63,260 bases of DNA, from NCBI GenBank assembly GCA_036396535.1, contig DASWKR010000072.1, positions 1-63,260 on the forward strand, read 5' to 3'. The notes under the pieces were generated by a model. The model was not told where the DNA came from, did no database searches, and saw only the letters and a program-made list of their open reading frames with translations. Source of the DNA: Acidimicrobiia bacterium (GTDB taxonomy: Bacteria > Actinomycetota > Acidimicrobiia > Spongiisociales > UBA5794). Position numbers and translations under genes: made by a program. Positions 1 through 8,347 of this stretch are shown one piece after another. The stretch's first letter is position 1; each line of letters opens with the position of its first letter.

Positions 1-111
1 CTTGTCGAGCACGACGACGGAAGCGCCCGGGCTCTGCGCCGTGATCGCCGTCGCAGTCGCCAGCCCGATGATCCCCGCCCCGACAACCGCCACGTCGTAG
101 TTCTCCGACAA
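1..111 (-). CDS. FAD-dependent oxidoreductase, LhgO-like (N-terminus only)
   Basis: Amino-terminal end of a flavoprotein of the DAO superfamily, cut by the window edge; 37 codons are visible. Residues 6-17 form the dinucleotide-binding start VAVVGAGIIGLA (GxGxxG), followed by a helix and the strand VVVLDK with the acidic-type end expected for FAD binding. The spacing resembles L-2-hydroxyglutarate oxidase/dehydrogenase, but glycine or D-amino-acid oxidases begin alike, so the substrate is open. I chose a TTG start at 111 because a GAGGGG Shine-Dalgarno-like run lies just upstream and no better start exists in frame. Its promoter must lie in the repeat-rich region shared with the divergent gene at 612. 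Confidence 0.75.
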   Translation of the reverse strand, partial: MSENYDVAVVGAGIIGLATATAITAQSPGASVVVLDK

Positions 112-167
112 GCACCCCTCCCGCCGAGCAGGCTAGGCCTCCATTAGCCACCCCCTCCGCTCGGCCT

Positions 168-288
168 GCGACGCAATCTCCCAGCGTGAGCCCGCCCACC
201 TACGCAAATCCCCCGCCGAGAGCCCACCCGCCATACGCATCCCCCGCCGTGGGCCCCCCCACCTACGCAATTCCCCGGCGAGAGCCGG
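168..288. repeat. Four degenerate tandem units of about 31 bp
   Basis: Four successive units share the pattern (C)CTACGCAA-TCCCC-GCGAGAGCCC with variation, beginning near 168, 198, 230 and 260. They lie in the 500-bp gap between the divergent genes at 111 and 612. No protein reading looks conserved. Function unknown; candidates are a protein-binding array or slipped-strand duplication. Confidence 0.6.
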
Positions 289-298
289 GGGATCGACG

Positions 299-512
299 AG
301 CGTCCCGCCAGGGACCGAGTCGAGGGGGCCAACCGTCACCACAACCCGGCAGCCGCCACCCCCTCGGCTCGGCCTGCGGCGCTTTGTTCACCCTGCTCGA
401 CCTGATCAGTGCCACACCGAGCAGGGAAAGGTCAAGCAGGGTGAATCCGCTCCCCCGCAAAGCGGGAGACAACGTAAGAAAGCGTCCCGCCAGGGACCGA
501 GTCGAGGGGGCC
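299..512. repeat. Long direct repeats flanking a hairpin
   Basis: A 32-bp sequence beginning AGCGTCCCGCCAGGGACC occurs without mismatch at 299-330 and 481-512, 182 bp apart. A second direct repeat of 28 bp, beginning GCCACCCCCT, occurs at 147-174 and 355-382 with two mismatches. The copies sit in the divergent promoter region, so it looks as if a promoter segment was partly duplicated. Confidence 0.7.
387..445. other. Large intergenic stem-loop
   Basis: Arms at 387-403 (beginning TTCACCCTGCT) and 429-445 (ending AGCAGGGTGAA) pair at 16 of 17 positions around a 25-nt loop. The element lies between the two 32-bp direct repeats. It has no U-run, so a terminator role is doubtful; an operator or a structured leader for the gene at 612 is possible. 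Confidence 0.6.
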
Positions 513-611
513 CAACAGTCAGCAGACCCCCGGCCGGGACCTTCTCCTCTTGTCGGGCTTGCGTGGCGTCCGTGACCATCACGTCACGAACACGGGGAGG
601 TGCAACCATCC

Positions 612-1961
612 ATGAAGAGGATCGTCATCATGGGAGCCGGGGGCCGCGACTTCCACGACTTCAACGTCGTGTTCCGCGACGACCCGGACGTGCGCGTCGT
701 CGCTTTCACGGCTGCCCAGATCCCGGGGATCGGCGGGCGCACCTATCCATCGGCGCTCTCCGGACCACTGTATCCCGAGGGCATCGCGATCGTCGATGAG
801 GTCGAGCTGCCCGATCTCATCGAACGCGAACGGGTCGACGAGGTGATCTTCGCCTACTCCGACCTGTCACACCTCGACGTCATGCACAAGGCGTCGATGG
901 TCATGGCTCATGGTGCCGACTTCGTACTCCTGGGTCCGACGCACACCATGCTCCCTGCCACGAAGCCCCTCGTCGCGGTGTGTGCCGTCCGGACCGGCTG
1001 CGGCAAGAGCCAGACCAGTCGGCTCATCGGCCGAATCCTCACGGACGCCGGGCTGCGGGTGTCTCTCATTCGCCACCCGATGCCCTACGGGAATCTCGAG
1101 CGTATGCGCTTGCAGCGTTTCGAGACCATCGACGACATCGACGCATCGCATCCGACGATCGAGGAGAGGGAGGAGTACGAGGCGCCGGTTAGCGCCGGCC
1201 TCCTCATGTGGGCGGGCGTCGACTACCGCGAGATACTCCATGCCGCCGAGGCCGAGTCGGACGTGGTGATCTGGGACGGAGGCAACAACGACTTCCCGTT
1301 CTACCGGCCCGACATGTTCATCACCGTGCTCGACCCGCTGCGCCCCGGTCACGAGACCGAGTACCACCCGGGAGAGGTCAACCTGCGATTGGCCGACGTC
1401 GTCGTCATCAACAAGATCGACACCGCCGATCCGGCCGACGTCGAGACCACGATCAGGAACGTCGCCGCCTTCAACCCGCAAGCCGACGTCATCAGGACAG
1501 CGTCCCCGGTCCATCTCGAGCCCGGACCCGTCATCGCGGGCAGATCCGTTCTGATCGTCGAGGACGGCCCGACGCTCACCCATGGAGGGATGCCCTTCGG
1601 CGCAGGAACCGTCGCGGCTCGGGCAGCCGGGGTAGCCGCCATCGTCGATCCGCGGCCCTACGCGGTCGGCTCTCTTGCCGAGACTTTCGAGACATACCCG
1701 AACCTCGGCCCCGTCCTACCCGCAATGGGATACGGCGACCAGCAGCTCGCCGAGCTCGAGGCGACCATCCAGCGGGTGCCATGCGACGTCGTCGTCACGG
1801 GAACGCCGATCGAGCTCGGCCGCATCATCGACGCAGGGCATCCGTTGAGGCACGCGGCATACGAGTCCGTCGAGGTCGGCAGCCCGAACTTCTCCGACGT
1901 CCTGCGGCCGATCATCGAGAAGGCCCGAGTGATGGGCGGCGCCCCTGCGGCAAGCGCCTGA
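612..1961 (+). CDS. cpgS-like P-loop GTPase (cyclic 2,3-diphosphoglycerate synthetase family)
   Basis: Predicted nucleotide-binding protein of 449 residues in the family named after archaeal cyclic 2,3-diphosphoglycerate synthetase; bacterial members have no settled role. The N-terminus is Rossmann-like (KRIVIMGAGGRDFHDF). A Walker A motif GCGKS lies at residues 129-133 with Lys132, an acidic WDGGNND segment around Asp222, and NKID at 267-270, which matches the guanine-specificity motif NKxD. I chose ATG at 612 over the in-frame GTG at 600 because GGGGAGG at 594-600 is the only good ribosome site and is well spaced from 612. The gene stands alone; the next operon starts 270 bp later. The family call is firm, the reaction is not. 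Confidence 0.8.
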   Translation: MKRIVIMGAGGRDFHDFNVVFRDDPDVRVVAFTAAQIPGIGGRTYPSALSGPLYPEGIAIVDEVELPDLIERERVDEVIFAYSDLSHLDVMHKASMVMAHGADFVLLGPTHTMLPATKPLVAVCAVRTGCGKSQTSRLIGRILTDAGLRVSLIRHPMPYGNLERMRLQRFETIDDIDASHPTIEEREEYEAPVSAGLLMWAGVDYREILHAAEAESDVVIWDGGNNDFPFYRPDMFITVLDPLRPGHETEYHPGEVNLRLADVVVINKIDTADPADVETTIRNVAAFNPQADVIRTASPVHLEPGPVIAGRSVLIVEDGPTLTHGGMPFGAGTVAARAAGVAAIVDPRPYAVGSLAETFETYPNLGPVLPAMGYGDQQLAELEATIQRVPCDVVVTGTPIELGRIIDAGHPLRHAAYESVEVGSPNFSDVLRPIIEKARVMGGAPAASA

Positions 1962-2008
1962 GGGCGCCGGCGAGGGGTGTTCCGTAGACCGGGCCGAGTC
2001 TCCCCATC

Positions 2009-2039
2009 GGGCAGAGTCAGGAGAAGTGACCTTCTGCCC
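2009..2039 (+). other. Stem-loop between cpgS-like gene and P-type ATPase
   Basis: GGGCAGA at 2009-2015 pairs with TCTGCCC at 2033-2039, and GTCA/TGAC extend the stem inward, leaving a 7-nt purine-rich loop and a 2-nt bulge. It lies 48 nt past the stop at 1961. It could be the terminator of the upstream gene, although no T-run follows, or part of the ATPase leader. Confidence 0.45.
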
Positions 2040-2233
2040 TTCAGGCGGCGCCCGGCGGCGCGGACGATCCGGACATGAGGCACATCGCGCCAGTGCTCGA
2101 CCGAGGACGGCAGCATGACGAACATCCGCGAATACCCGGTGATGCTGGGATGATCGAGAGCCGCCACAATCGCTTCCGGTCTGCCGGGCGTCGACGTGAG
2201 ACCCCGGCACGGTGCGGGTAGACCCGAGACGGG

Positions 2234-4993
2234 ATGTCGGTCGAACTCGCCCACGCTGCCCTGACGATCTCACCCGGTGAAGTCGCCGGCCTCACCTCGA
2301 CCGAGGTATACGCCGCTTTCGGAACTTCCGCCGCAGGCCTTTCATCGGTGGACGCAGGTGTGAGGCTGGCCGAGTCGGGGCCCAACACGATCAGCGTCGC
2401 GGTGTCGTCACGGCTGCTTCCCCGGCTGGCAGCGAACTTCGTCCACGTCATGGCGATCTTGTTGTGGGTCGGAGGCGCCGTGGCCTTCGCAGCCGGGTTA
2501 CCGGAGCTCGGCGTCGCCATCTGGGTCGTGAACGTCGTGAACGGAGTCTTCAGCTTCTGGCAGGAGCACAAAGCCGAGCGTGCAACCGAGGCGCTCATGC
2601 GCCTCCTGCCGATCACAGCAACGGTCATGCGGGACGGCTCCCCTGAGAAGGTCGACGCGGCGACGCTCGTCCCCGGTGACGTGGTGCTCATCGAAGAAGG
2701 CGACAGGATCCCGGCGGACGGCCGCCTGGTGGAGCATGTCTCCCTGAGGGTCGATCAATCGATGCTCACGGGTGAGTCGCGTCCCATCCGCAAGGCGTCC
2801 GAGCCCGTCGACGCCACGGCGATGACCCGCCTCGAGATACCGAACGTCGTGCACACGGGCACGACGGTGGCCGCCGGCCGAGGCAGGCTCGTGGTCACGG
2901 CCACAGGTCCGGCAACCGAGTTCGGGAGGATCGCCACCCTGACCCAGTCGATGACGAGCATGCCAAGCCCTCTCCAGCGCGAGCTGAGGCATGTGAGTGT
3001 CACGGTCAGCGTGATCGCCGTCACCGTCGGTGCCGCCTTCTACGTCCTGGCTCTGGCGCTCGGCGGGCTCTCGGCGACGAGGGGGTTCGTGTTCGCCCTC
3101 GGGATGATCGTGGCGTTCGTACCCGAGGGCCTCCTCCCCACCGTCACGCTGTCCCTTGCCATGGGAACGCAACGCATGGCCGCCAGGAATGCGCTCGTGA
3201 AGCGGCTCTCGTCCGTTGAGACCCTCGGCTGCACCACCGTCATCTGCACGGACAAGACGGGCACGCTCACGCAGAACGAGATGACCGTGCGCCTGGCGAT
3301 GGTCGGGGCGAGGACATACGAGTTCGGTGGCGTTGGCTACGCGCCGCTCGGAGCGGTGACCCCTCCAGCCGACGACCGGCTCGGGCTGCTTCTGTCCACA
3401 GCGGCCCTGGCGTCGAATGCACGGCTCACGGAAGACGGCGACGGAGCCGTGCCGCGATGGAGGGTGGTCGGCGACGCGACTGAGGGCGCCGTACTCGTTG
3501 CGGCCGTCAAGGGAGGCGTCGATCTCGTCGCCCTCTCGGCTGGTTGCCCGCGCGTGCTCGAGGTTCCGTTCGACTCGGGCCGCAAGCGAATGAGCACGAT
3601 CAATCGCATTGGCGAGGAACTGGCCGTGTCGACGAAGGGAGCCCCGGCGGAGCTGCTGGAGCGTTGCACGACGTGGCAGGGGCCCGATGGAAGCCAGCCG
3701 CTCGGCGACGCCGATCGAGGAGTGGTGAATCTCCGGCTCGACGCGGCCGCAGGCGACGGCCTGCGGGTGCTCGGGGTTGCTAGACGCGTCTTGGCAGCGA
3801 TGCCCATGCCGGGCGAGGACGTCGAGGTCGACCTCGAGTTCCTCGGCCTCCTGGCGATGCACGATCCACCCCGGCCCGAGGTGGCGGACGCCATCTCGAA
3901 GTGCCGATCCGCCGGAATTCGGATCATCATGATCACGGGCGACTACGGAGTGACTGCCGAGGCGATCGGCCGCCGGGTGGGGATGACCGGCGCTACCCCG
4001 ACCCGCGTCGTGAACGGCGAAGAGCTCGACCGGATGACAGATCAAGAGCTGGCGGCGATCCTCGAGGACGAGGTGATCTTCGCTAGGGCTGCGCCGACTC
4101 ACAAGCTCCGCATCGTCGCCGCGCTCCAGTCTCTCTCCGGGGTGGTCGCCGTGACCGGCGATGGCGTCAACGACGCCCCCGCCCTCAAGAAGGCGGACAT
4201 CGGGGTGGCGATGGGTGTCACCGGCACGGATGTCGCCAAGGAAGCCGCCGACATCATCCTGCTCGACGACAACTTCGCCTCGATCGTCGCGGCCATCGAG
4301 GAGGGCCGGGCCGTCTACGACAACATCAAGAAGTTCACGACATACATCCTCACGTCGAACACGCCGGAGGCCGTGCCATTCGTGGTGTTCGCCTTCTCGG
4401 GAGGGCGAGTCCCGATCGCTCTCGATGTCATGCACATCCTGGCGATCGACCTGGGCACAGACCTGGCGCCTGCCCTGGCTCTCGGAGCGGAGCGACCGGA
4501 ACCCGGTGTCATGGACCGTCCGCCAAGGGCGCTCGACAGCCATCTCATCGACCGCAAGCTCCTGACGCGTGCCTACCTGTGGTTGGGTCCGCTGCAGGCG
4601 GCTTTCGTGATGGCCGCCTTCTTCGGCGCGTTCTGGCTGGCCGGGCTGAGAGGATTCGGGGACCTGCCATCCTCGGGACCGGTGTACAACTCTGCGACGG
4701 CCATGGCGCTCGGGGCAGTCGTTTCGACCCAGATCGGCAACCTGTTCGCGCAACGGTCGCACCAGGTGCCCCTGCGGCGCATGGGATTCGGGGGCAACCG
4801 GCTGATCTGGTGGGGCATCGCTTCCGAGTTGGTCGTGATCGCCCTCGTCGTCTACTTGCCGGGCCTTCGAGATGCCATCGGCACCGCCCCGTTCCCGCCG
4901 ATCGGGTGGTTGTGGCTACTCGCCGGAATCCCCCTGTTGCCCATCGCAGACGAGGTCCGCAAGGTCGTCGGCGCCCGCCGAAGGAGGAAGTGA
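2234..4993 (+). CDS. P-type cation ATPase, Na,K-ATPase-like (type II)
   Basis: Ion-pumping ATPase of 919 residues. Visible in order: the actuator motif TGES at 179-182, transmembrane segment 4 with VPEGLL, the phosphorylation motif CTDKTGTLT with Asp340, the hinge TGDGVNDAP, and a membrane segment reading LTSNTPEAVPF followed by IDLGTD with Asp739 and Asp743. The VPEGLL, LTSNxPE and IDLGTD sequences are those of animal Na,K/H,K pumps rather than of Ca pumps such as PacL, so monovalent cation transport (Na out, K in) is the best inference. The gene overlaps the next one by one base (TGATG). The two following genes encode RCK/KTN proteins, which also suggests K or Na handling. The start has only a weak purine stretch upstream. 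Confidence 0.88.
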   Translation: MSVELAHAALTISPGEVAGLTSTEVYAAFGTSAAGLSSVDAGVRLAESGPNTISVAVSSRLLPRLAANFVHVMAILLWVGGAVAFAAGLPELGVAIWVVNVVNGVFSFWQEHKAERATEALMRLLPITATVMRDGSPEKVDAATLVPGDVVLIEEGDRIPADGRLVEHVSLRVDQSMLTGESRPIRKASEPVDATAMTRLEIPNVVHTGTTVAAGRGRLVVTATGPATEFGRIATLTQSMTSMPSPLQRELRHVSVTVSVIAVTVGAAFYVLALALGGLSATRGFVFALGMIVAFVPEGLLPTVTLSLAMGTQRMAARNALVKRLSSVETLGCTTVICTDKTGTLTQNEMTVRLAMVGARTYEFGGVGYAPLGAVTPPADDRLGLLLSTAALASNARLTEDGDGAVPRWRVVGDATEGAVLVAAVKGGVDLVALSAGCPRVLEVPFDSGRKRMSTINRIGEELAVSTKGAPAELLERCTTWQGPDGSQPLGDADRGVVNLRLDAAAGDGLRVLGVARRVLAAMPMPGEDVEVDLEFLGLLAMHDPPRPEVADAISKCRSAGIRIIMITGDYGVTAEAIGRRVGMTGATPTRVVNGEELDRMTDQELAAILEDEVIFARAAPTHKLRIVAALQSLSGVVAVTGDGVNDAPALKKADIGVAMGVTGTDVAKEAADIILLDDNFASIVAAIEEGRAVYDNIKKFTTYILTSNTPEAVPFVVFAFSGGRVPIALDVMHILAIDLGTDLAPALALGAERPEPGVMDRPPRALDSHLIDRKLLTRAYLWLGPLQAAFVMAAFFGAFWLAGLRGFGDLPSSGPVYNSATAMALGAVVSTQIGNLFAQRSHQVPLRRMGFGGNRLIWWGIASELVVIALVVYLPGLRDAIGTAPFPPIGWLWLLAGIPLLPIADEVRKVVGARRRRK

Positions 4994-5643
4994 TGCATGT
5001 GATCGTGCTCGGCTGTGGCCGGGTCGGGTCAGGCCTCGCCTACCGATTGGAGACGGACGGTCACGTCGTGACAGTCGTCGATCGCGATACGAGGGCCTTC
5101 GATCGGCTCGGCCCCGGCACACGAGCCAGGCGCATCGTCGGCGAGGCATTGGATCGTGACGTCCTCGAAGCAGCAGGCATCGGGCAGGCCGATGCCGTCG
5201 CTGCGGTGACCGGCCGCGACGAGGTCAACGCCGTCGTGGCCCGCATCGCCTCGCAGCGCCTTCACGTCCCTCGCGTCGTCGCCAGGATGTACGACCCACG
5301 CCAGGCCGATCTCTACCAGAGGCTCGGCGTCCTGACGATCTCACCTGTCCAGTGGGGGATCTCGAGGCTCGGTCACCTGATCAGCGTCCGCGACATCTCT
5401 CCGGTCGCCGTCCTCGGCGGTGGCCAGGTGGAGCTGGTCGAGGCGAGAGTGCCACCCACGATGTCGGGTAGGCGATCGGCTGAGCTCGAGATCCCGGGCG
5501 AGGCGAGGCTGGTGACCGTGACTCGCGGCGGGCGCACGTTTCTCGAGGACGGGACCACACCGATCGAGGCGGGCGACGTCGTCTCGATCGCGGTCACCAG
5601 CGATGCGGTCGTGCGCCTCCAGCAACTCTTGTCCGTTTCATGA
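4993..5643 (+). CDS. TrkA-family RCK/KTN protein, first copy
   Basis: Cytoplasmic nucleotide-sensing protein of 216 residues. TrkA-N Rossmann domain: GCGRVGSGLA near residues 7-16 and the acidic strand end VVDRD. The C-terminal third (about 140-216) looks like a TrkA-C ligand-binding domain with the typical ending IEAGDVVSIAVTSDAVVRL. Such proteins gate K channels and transporters in response to NAD(H), ATP or cyclic di-AMP. It starts inside the ATPase stop codon with AAGGAGG directly upstream, so it is translated with the pump. No TrkH or KtrB membrane subunit is present, which suggests its partner could be the P-type ATPase itself. Confidence 0.88.
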   Translation: MHVIVLGCGRVGSGLAYRLETDGHVVTVVDRDTRAFDRLGPGTRARRIVGEALDRDVLEAAGIGQADAVAAVTGRDEVNAVVARIASQRLHVPRVVARMYDPRQADLYQRLGVLTISPVQWGISRLGHLISVRDISPVAVLGGGQVELVEARVPPTMSGRRSAELEIPGEARLVTVTRGGRTFLEDGTTPIEAGDVVSIAVTSDAVVRLQQLLSVS

Positions 5644-5656
5644 ATCGAGGCAGGTG

Positions 5657-6340
5657 ATGTCATCCGTGATCGTCGTCGGTGGTGGCAAGGTCGGCGCGCA
5701 TCTGGCTTCCTTGCTCATCGAAGGGCTTCACGACGTCCGTGTCGTCGAGGCTCGGCAGGAACGGGTCGCGGAGCTCCGTACCAGGTTCGGGGAGGGTGCT
5801 GCGGTCGAAGGGTCGGGCACGGAGGCCGCCGTGCTCGAGCGGGCCGGAGTACGCGGCTGTGATGTCGTCGCCGCCGTGACGGGTGCCGACGAGACGAACC
5901 TCGTGGTCGCGGCGCTTGCTCGCTTCGAGTTCGGTGTTCCACGAGTGATCGCCAGGGTCGTCGACCCCGGCAATGCGTGGCTGTTCGGCGCCGACATGGG
6001 CGTCGACGTAGCTCTCAACCAGGCCGATCTGCTGGCGCATCTCGTCGCAGAGGAGATGTCGCTCGGCGAGATGACGATTCTGCTGAAGCTGCGCCGAGGT
6101 CAGTACTCCCTCGTCGAGGAGAAGGTGGCGATGGACTCGCCTGCAGCGAGACGCACGGTGGACGATGTCGCATGGCCCGCCCGATGTCAGATCCTCGCCC
6201 TCATCAGGGGAGGGAACCTCATACCGGTCGAGGGCGCCGTCATCCTCGAAGCGGGTGACGAGGTACTCGCCATCGCGCACTCGGATGCCGCCCAGCGGCT
6301 GGCCGCACTGCTCGGGCCCCATCGCGACGAGGGGGGGTGA
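5657..6340 (+). CDS. TrkA-family RCK/KTN protein, second copy
   Basis: Second RCK protein of 227 residues, 13 nt after the first, clearly paralogous to it. The nucleotide site GGGKVGAHLA is at about residues 8-17, followed by VRVVEAR, where an acidic residue ends the second strand. The TrkA-C part ends VILEAGDEVLAIAHSDAAQRL. Tandem RCK genes commonly make a hetero-oligomeric ring or a two-gene form of the double-domain TrkA of proteobacteria. ATG at 5657 is preceded by GAGGCAGG; a GTG three bases earlier is an alternative. It is the last gene of the ATPase operon. Confidence 0.88.
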   Translation: MSSVIVVGGGKVGAHLASLLIEGLHDVRVVEARQERVAELRTRFGEGAAVEGSGTEAAVLERAGVRGCDVVAAVTGADETNLVVAALARFEFGVPRVIARVVDPGNAWLFGADMGVDVALNQADLLAHLVAEEMSLGEMTILLKLRRGQYSLVEEKVAMDSPAARRTVDDVAWPARCQILALIRGGNLIPVEGAVILEAGDEVLAIAHSDAAQRLAALLGPHRDEGG

Positions 6341-6375
6341 CGCCCACGGCCTCCAGCGAGCCGCTCGCCGCCATC

Positions 6376-6828
6376 TCAAGTCGGGGCGCCGCCATCTTCG
6401 AGCAACGATCTGAGCCGCGCCAGGTCCTTGTCGTTCGCCCGTCGCATCGCAGCGCGTACGACGGGTGCGGCGAACCTGGAGAATCCGGAAGGAGTTCCGC
6501 GATTGCGCAGAGTCATCCGTGTGCCGTCGACACCGGCTTGCTCCCACGTGTACGTGGTTTCCATCGGGAACGGACCCTGCGCGGTTCTCATCACGAGGCG
6601 CACGCCCGGCTCGTGCTCGACGACCTCGTAGGTGTATGCGAGGGTGCGCCCGAGAAAGGTGGCGACGAAGGCGAGTCGCGACCCAACCTGAATCGGCGGC
6701 TCCGTCTCCCACTCGACGGATTCGATGTTGGCGTACCAATCCGGGGCGTTCGCCGGATCACCCACGTAGCTCGCCACGACGTCGACCGGCTGCCGGATCA
6801 TGGTCTCGGTCACGACATCCACGTCCAC
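6376..6828 (-). CDS. SRPBCC-family protein
   Basis: START/Bet v1-like protein of 150 residues that probably binds a small hydrophobic ligand. The opening TETMIRQPVDVVASYVGDP is the usual start of polyketide-cyclase-like SRPBCC proteins, and the end is a long helix ANDKDLARLRSLLED. I chose GTG at 6828 because GGAGGAA lies 5 nt upstream; a longer frame to 7050 would run through the neighbouring promoter. It converges with the RCK operon and diverges from the gene at 6977. Ligand and pathway cannot be told. Confidence 0.8.
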   Translation of the reverse strand: MDVDVVTETMIRQPVDVVASYVGDPANAPDWYANIESVEWETEPPIQVGSRLAFVATFLGRTLAYTYEVVEHEPGVRLVMRTAQGPFPMETTYTWEQAGVDGTRMTLRNRGTPSGFSRFAAPVVRAAMRRANDKDLARLRSLLEDGGAPT

Positions 6829-6976
6829 GTCGGTTCCTCCTCGGCTGACCGGGCAACCCCGAAGCCTAAAGGGCCCGCACCGAGGGATGCAGCCGGGTTG
6901 GGACCAAAGGCCATGAGAGCCGGCGAGGTTTGAAGGACGGCACCGTAGGGAACGCACCAAAATGGAGGTGGAGCAG

Positions 6977-8176
6977 TTGGACATCATCACATCCTCGACG
7001 ATGAAGTCGCTCACGAGGACCCGGGAAGGTCCGTGCGTGTCGATGTACATGCCGACCCACCGGTTCGGTCGCGAGACCCGTCAGGGGCGGGTGCGACTGG
7101 GCCACCTGATCGCCGGGGCCCGCGAGGCGCTCGTGGGATCGGGTATGCGGGGCCGCACAGCCGACGCGCTGCTGGGAGAGGTGACGGCCCTTGCGGGCAA
7201 CGACGACTTCTGGCAGCACCAAGAGGACGGGCTTGCGATCTTCGTCGCGTCGGACGGCACACGGACGTACCGGCTCCCCGTGGCGTTCGACGAACTGGTC
7301 GTCGTGGCCGACAGCTTCCACGTCAAACCGCTGTGGCCCCTTCTCTCGGACGGGGAGCTCTTCTACGTACTCGCACTCAGCCGCAACGAGATCCGGCTGT
7401 TGTGGGCGAACCGGTTCCAGATCGGCGAGGTCGACCTCCCGGAGGACGTGCCGGCGAGCCTTGCCCAGGCACTCTGGTACGACGACCCGGAGCGGCAGCT
7501 CCAGCTGCACGGCTCGGGGCGCGTCGGACGCGACAGGGTCGTTGCGACGTTCCACGGTCACGGTACGCCTGACGAGAACGACGAAGCCAGGCTCGAGCTC
7601 TTCCTGCGGGCGGTCGACGGCGGGATTCGCCATCTGCTCGACCCCGACTCGCCGCTCGTGCTCGGCGGCGTGGTCGAGATGATCGCCATGTTCCGCAGAG
7701 TGACGGGGCATCAGCGAGTCGTGGAAGGTGCGGTTTCCGGCAACCTCGACCTCGCCAAGCCGGACGCGCTCCATCCCAGGGCGGTGGCGGCGGTCGAACC
7801 ACTGCTTCAGAGACCGTTTGTCGAGGACGCCGCAGCCTTCGCCTCGGCAGGCGAGAGGGCGATCTCGGCGCTCCTCGATGGTGTCTCGGCGGCACGCAAC
7901 GGGCGTCTGTCGTCCGTGATCATCCCACTCGGAATCCACGCTTGGGGTCGCGTAGACCCAGAGGGTCGCGTAGACCCAGAGGGTCACGTCGACCCAGAGG
8001 GTCACGTCGACCCGGAGGAGCCCGCCGTCGCAGTCCACGAGCAGTGGGAGCCGGGTGACATCGACCTCCTCGACATGATCGGGACCTCGACATGGGCGAC
8101 CGGAGGCAGGGTGCACGCCGTCGAGCCCGAAGCGATCCCTGGACCTGGTCCGATCGCCGCTGTGCTGCGCTACTGA
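6977..8176 (+). CDS. baeRF-family (archaeo-eukaryotic release factor-like) protein
   Basis: 399-residue protein of the bacterial homologues of the archaeo-eukaryotic release-factor superfamily (baeRF3/7-like), thought to act on stalled ribosomes under stress. Near the start is GPCVSMYMPTHR, and the C-terminal RNase-E/eL30-like part ends GPGPIAAVLRY, both hallmarks of the family. I placed the start at TTG 6977, giving LDIITSS as members usually begin; the ATG at 6962 lies inside the GGAGGTGGAG ribosome site and has none of its own. Residues 324-347 hold four tandem G(R/H)VDPE units not expected in the family. Hsp20 follows at 8348, consistent with a stress role. Confidence 0.82.
   Translation: MDIITSSTMKSLTRTREGPCVSMYMPTHRFGRETRQGRVRLGHLIAGAREALVGSGMRGRTADALLGEVTALAGNDDFWQHQEDGLAIFVASDGTRTYRLPVAFDELVVVADSFHVKPLWPLLSDGELFYVLALSRNEIRLLWANRFQIGEVDLPEDVPASLAQALWYDDPERQLQLHGSGRVGRDRVVATFHGHGTPDENDEARLELFLRAVDGGIRHLLDPDSPLVLGGVVEMIAMFRRVTGHQRVVEGAVSGNLDLAKPDALHPRAVAAVEPLLQRPFVEDAAAFASAGERAISALLDGVSAARNGRLSSVIIPLGIHAWGRVDPEGRVDPEGHVDPEGHVDPEEPAVAVHEQWEPGDIDLLDMIGTSTWATGGRVHAVEPEAIPGPGPIAAVLRY
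7946..8017 (+). repeat. In-frame 18-bp tandem repeat, four copies
   Basis: Four 18-bp units at 7946, 7964, 7982 and 8000 encode GRVDPE twice and GHVDPE twice. Units 1-2 use CGC GTA and units 3-4 use CAC GTC, so two forms were each duplicated. The length is a multiple of three, so copy number can vary without a frameshift. Confidence 0.9.
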
Positions 8177-8289
8177 GCCGGACGAGGAGTCGGCGCCTCC
8201 CGAGCGCCCGCAAGAAGAACTCGGGCAACAGAACGGCCATTCGGCCCTGTCTCGGCAGGCGCCGATCCCTGATGCTGATGTCAGCGACC

Positions 8290-8312
8290 CGACAGGCTTC
8301 GGGCTCCTGTCG
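8290..8312 (+). other. Hairpin in the leader of hsp20
   Basis: CGACAGG at 8290-8296 and CCTGTCG at 8306-8312 form a perfect 7-bp stem. A short perfect palindrome GCTGATGTCAGC lies just upstream at 8274-8285. Both precede the hsp20 ribosome site. No CIRCE or HAIR operator is visible. A leader structure is possible but unproven. Confidence 0.45.
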
Positions 8313-8347
8313 CGCTTGGGATTCGGCTCGAGCGGGGAGGTGATCAC

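Noticed and set aside
2115-2153. A 12-codon frame with GAGGA upstream in the ATPase leader, possibly a leader peptide
   Set aside because: Too short to judge, no regulatory codons such as runs of one amino acid, and no attenuator pair is visible.
2009-2233. Cyclic di-AMP (ydaO-type) riboswitch before the cation pump
   Set aside because: The pump and RCK genes suggested it, but the conserved riboswitch segments are not present; only a simple hairpin is.
8177-8347. RNA thermometer or CIRCE/HAIR operator upstream of hsp20
   Set aside because: There is a 7-bp hairpin, but it does not pair with the ribosome site and no known heat-shock operator sequence is seen.
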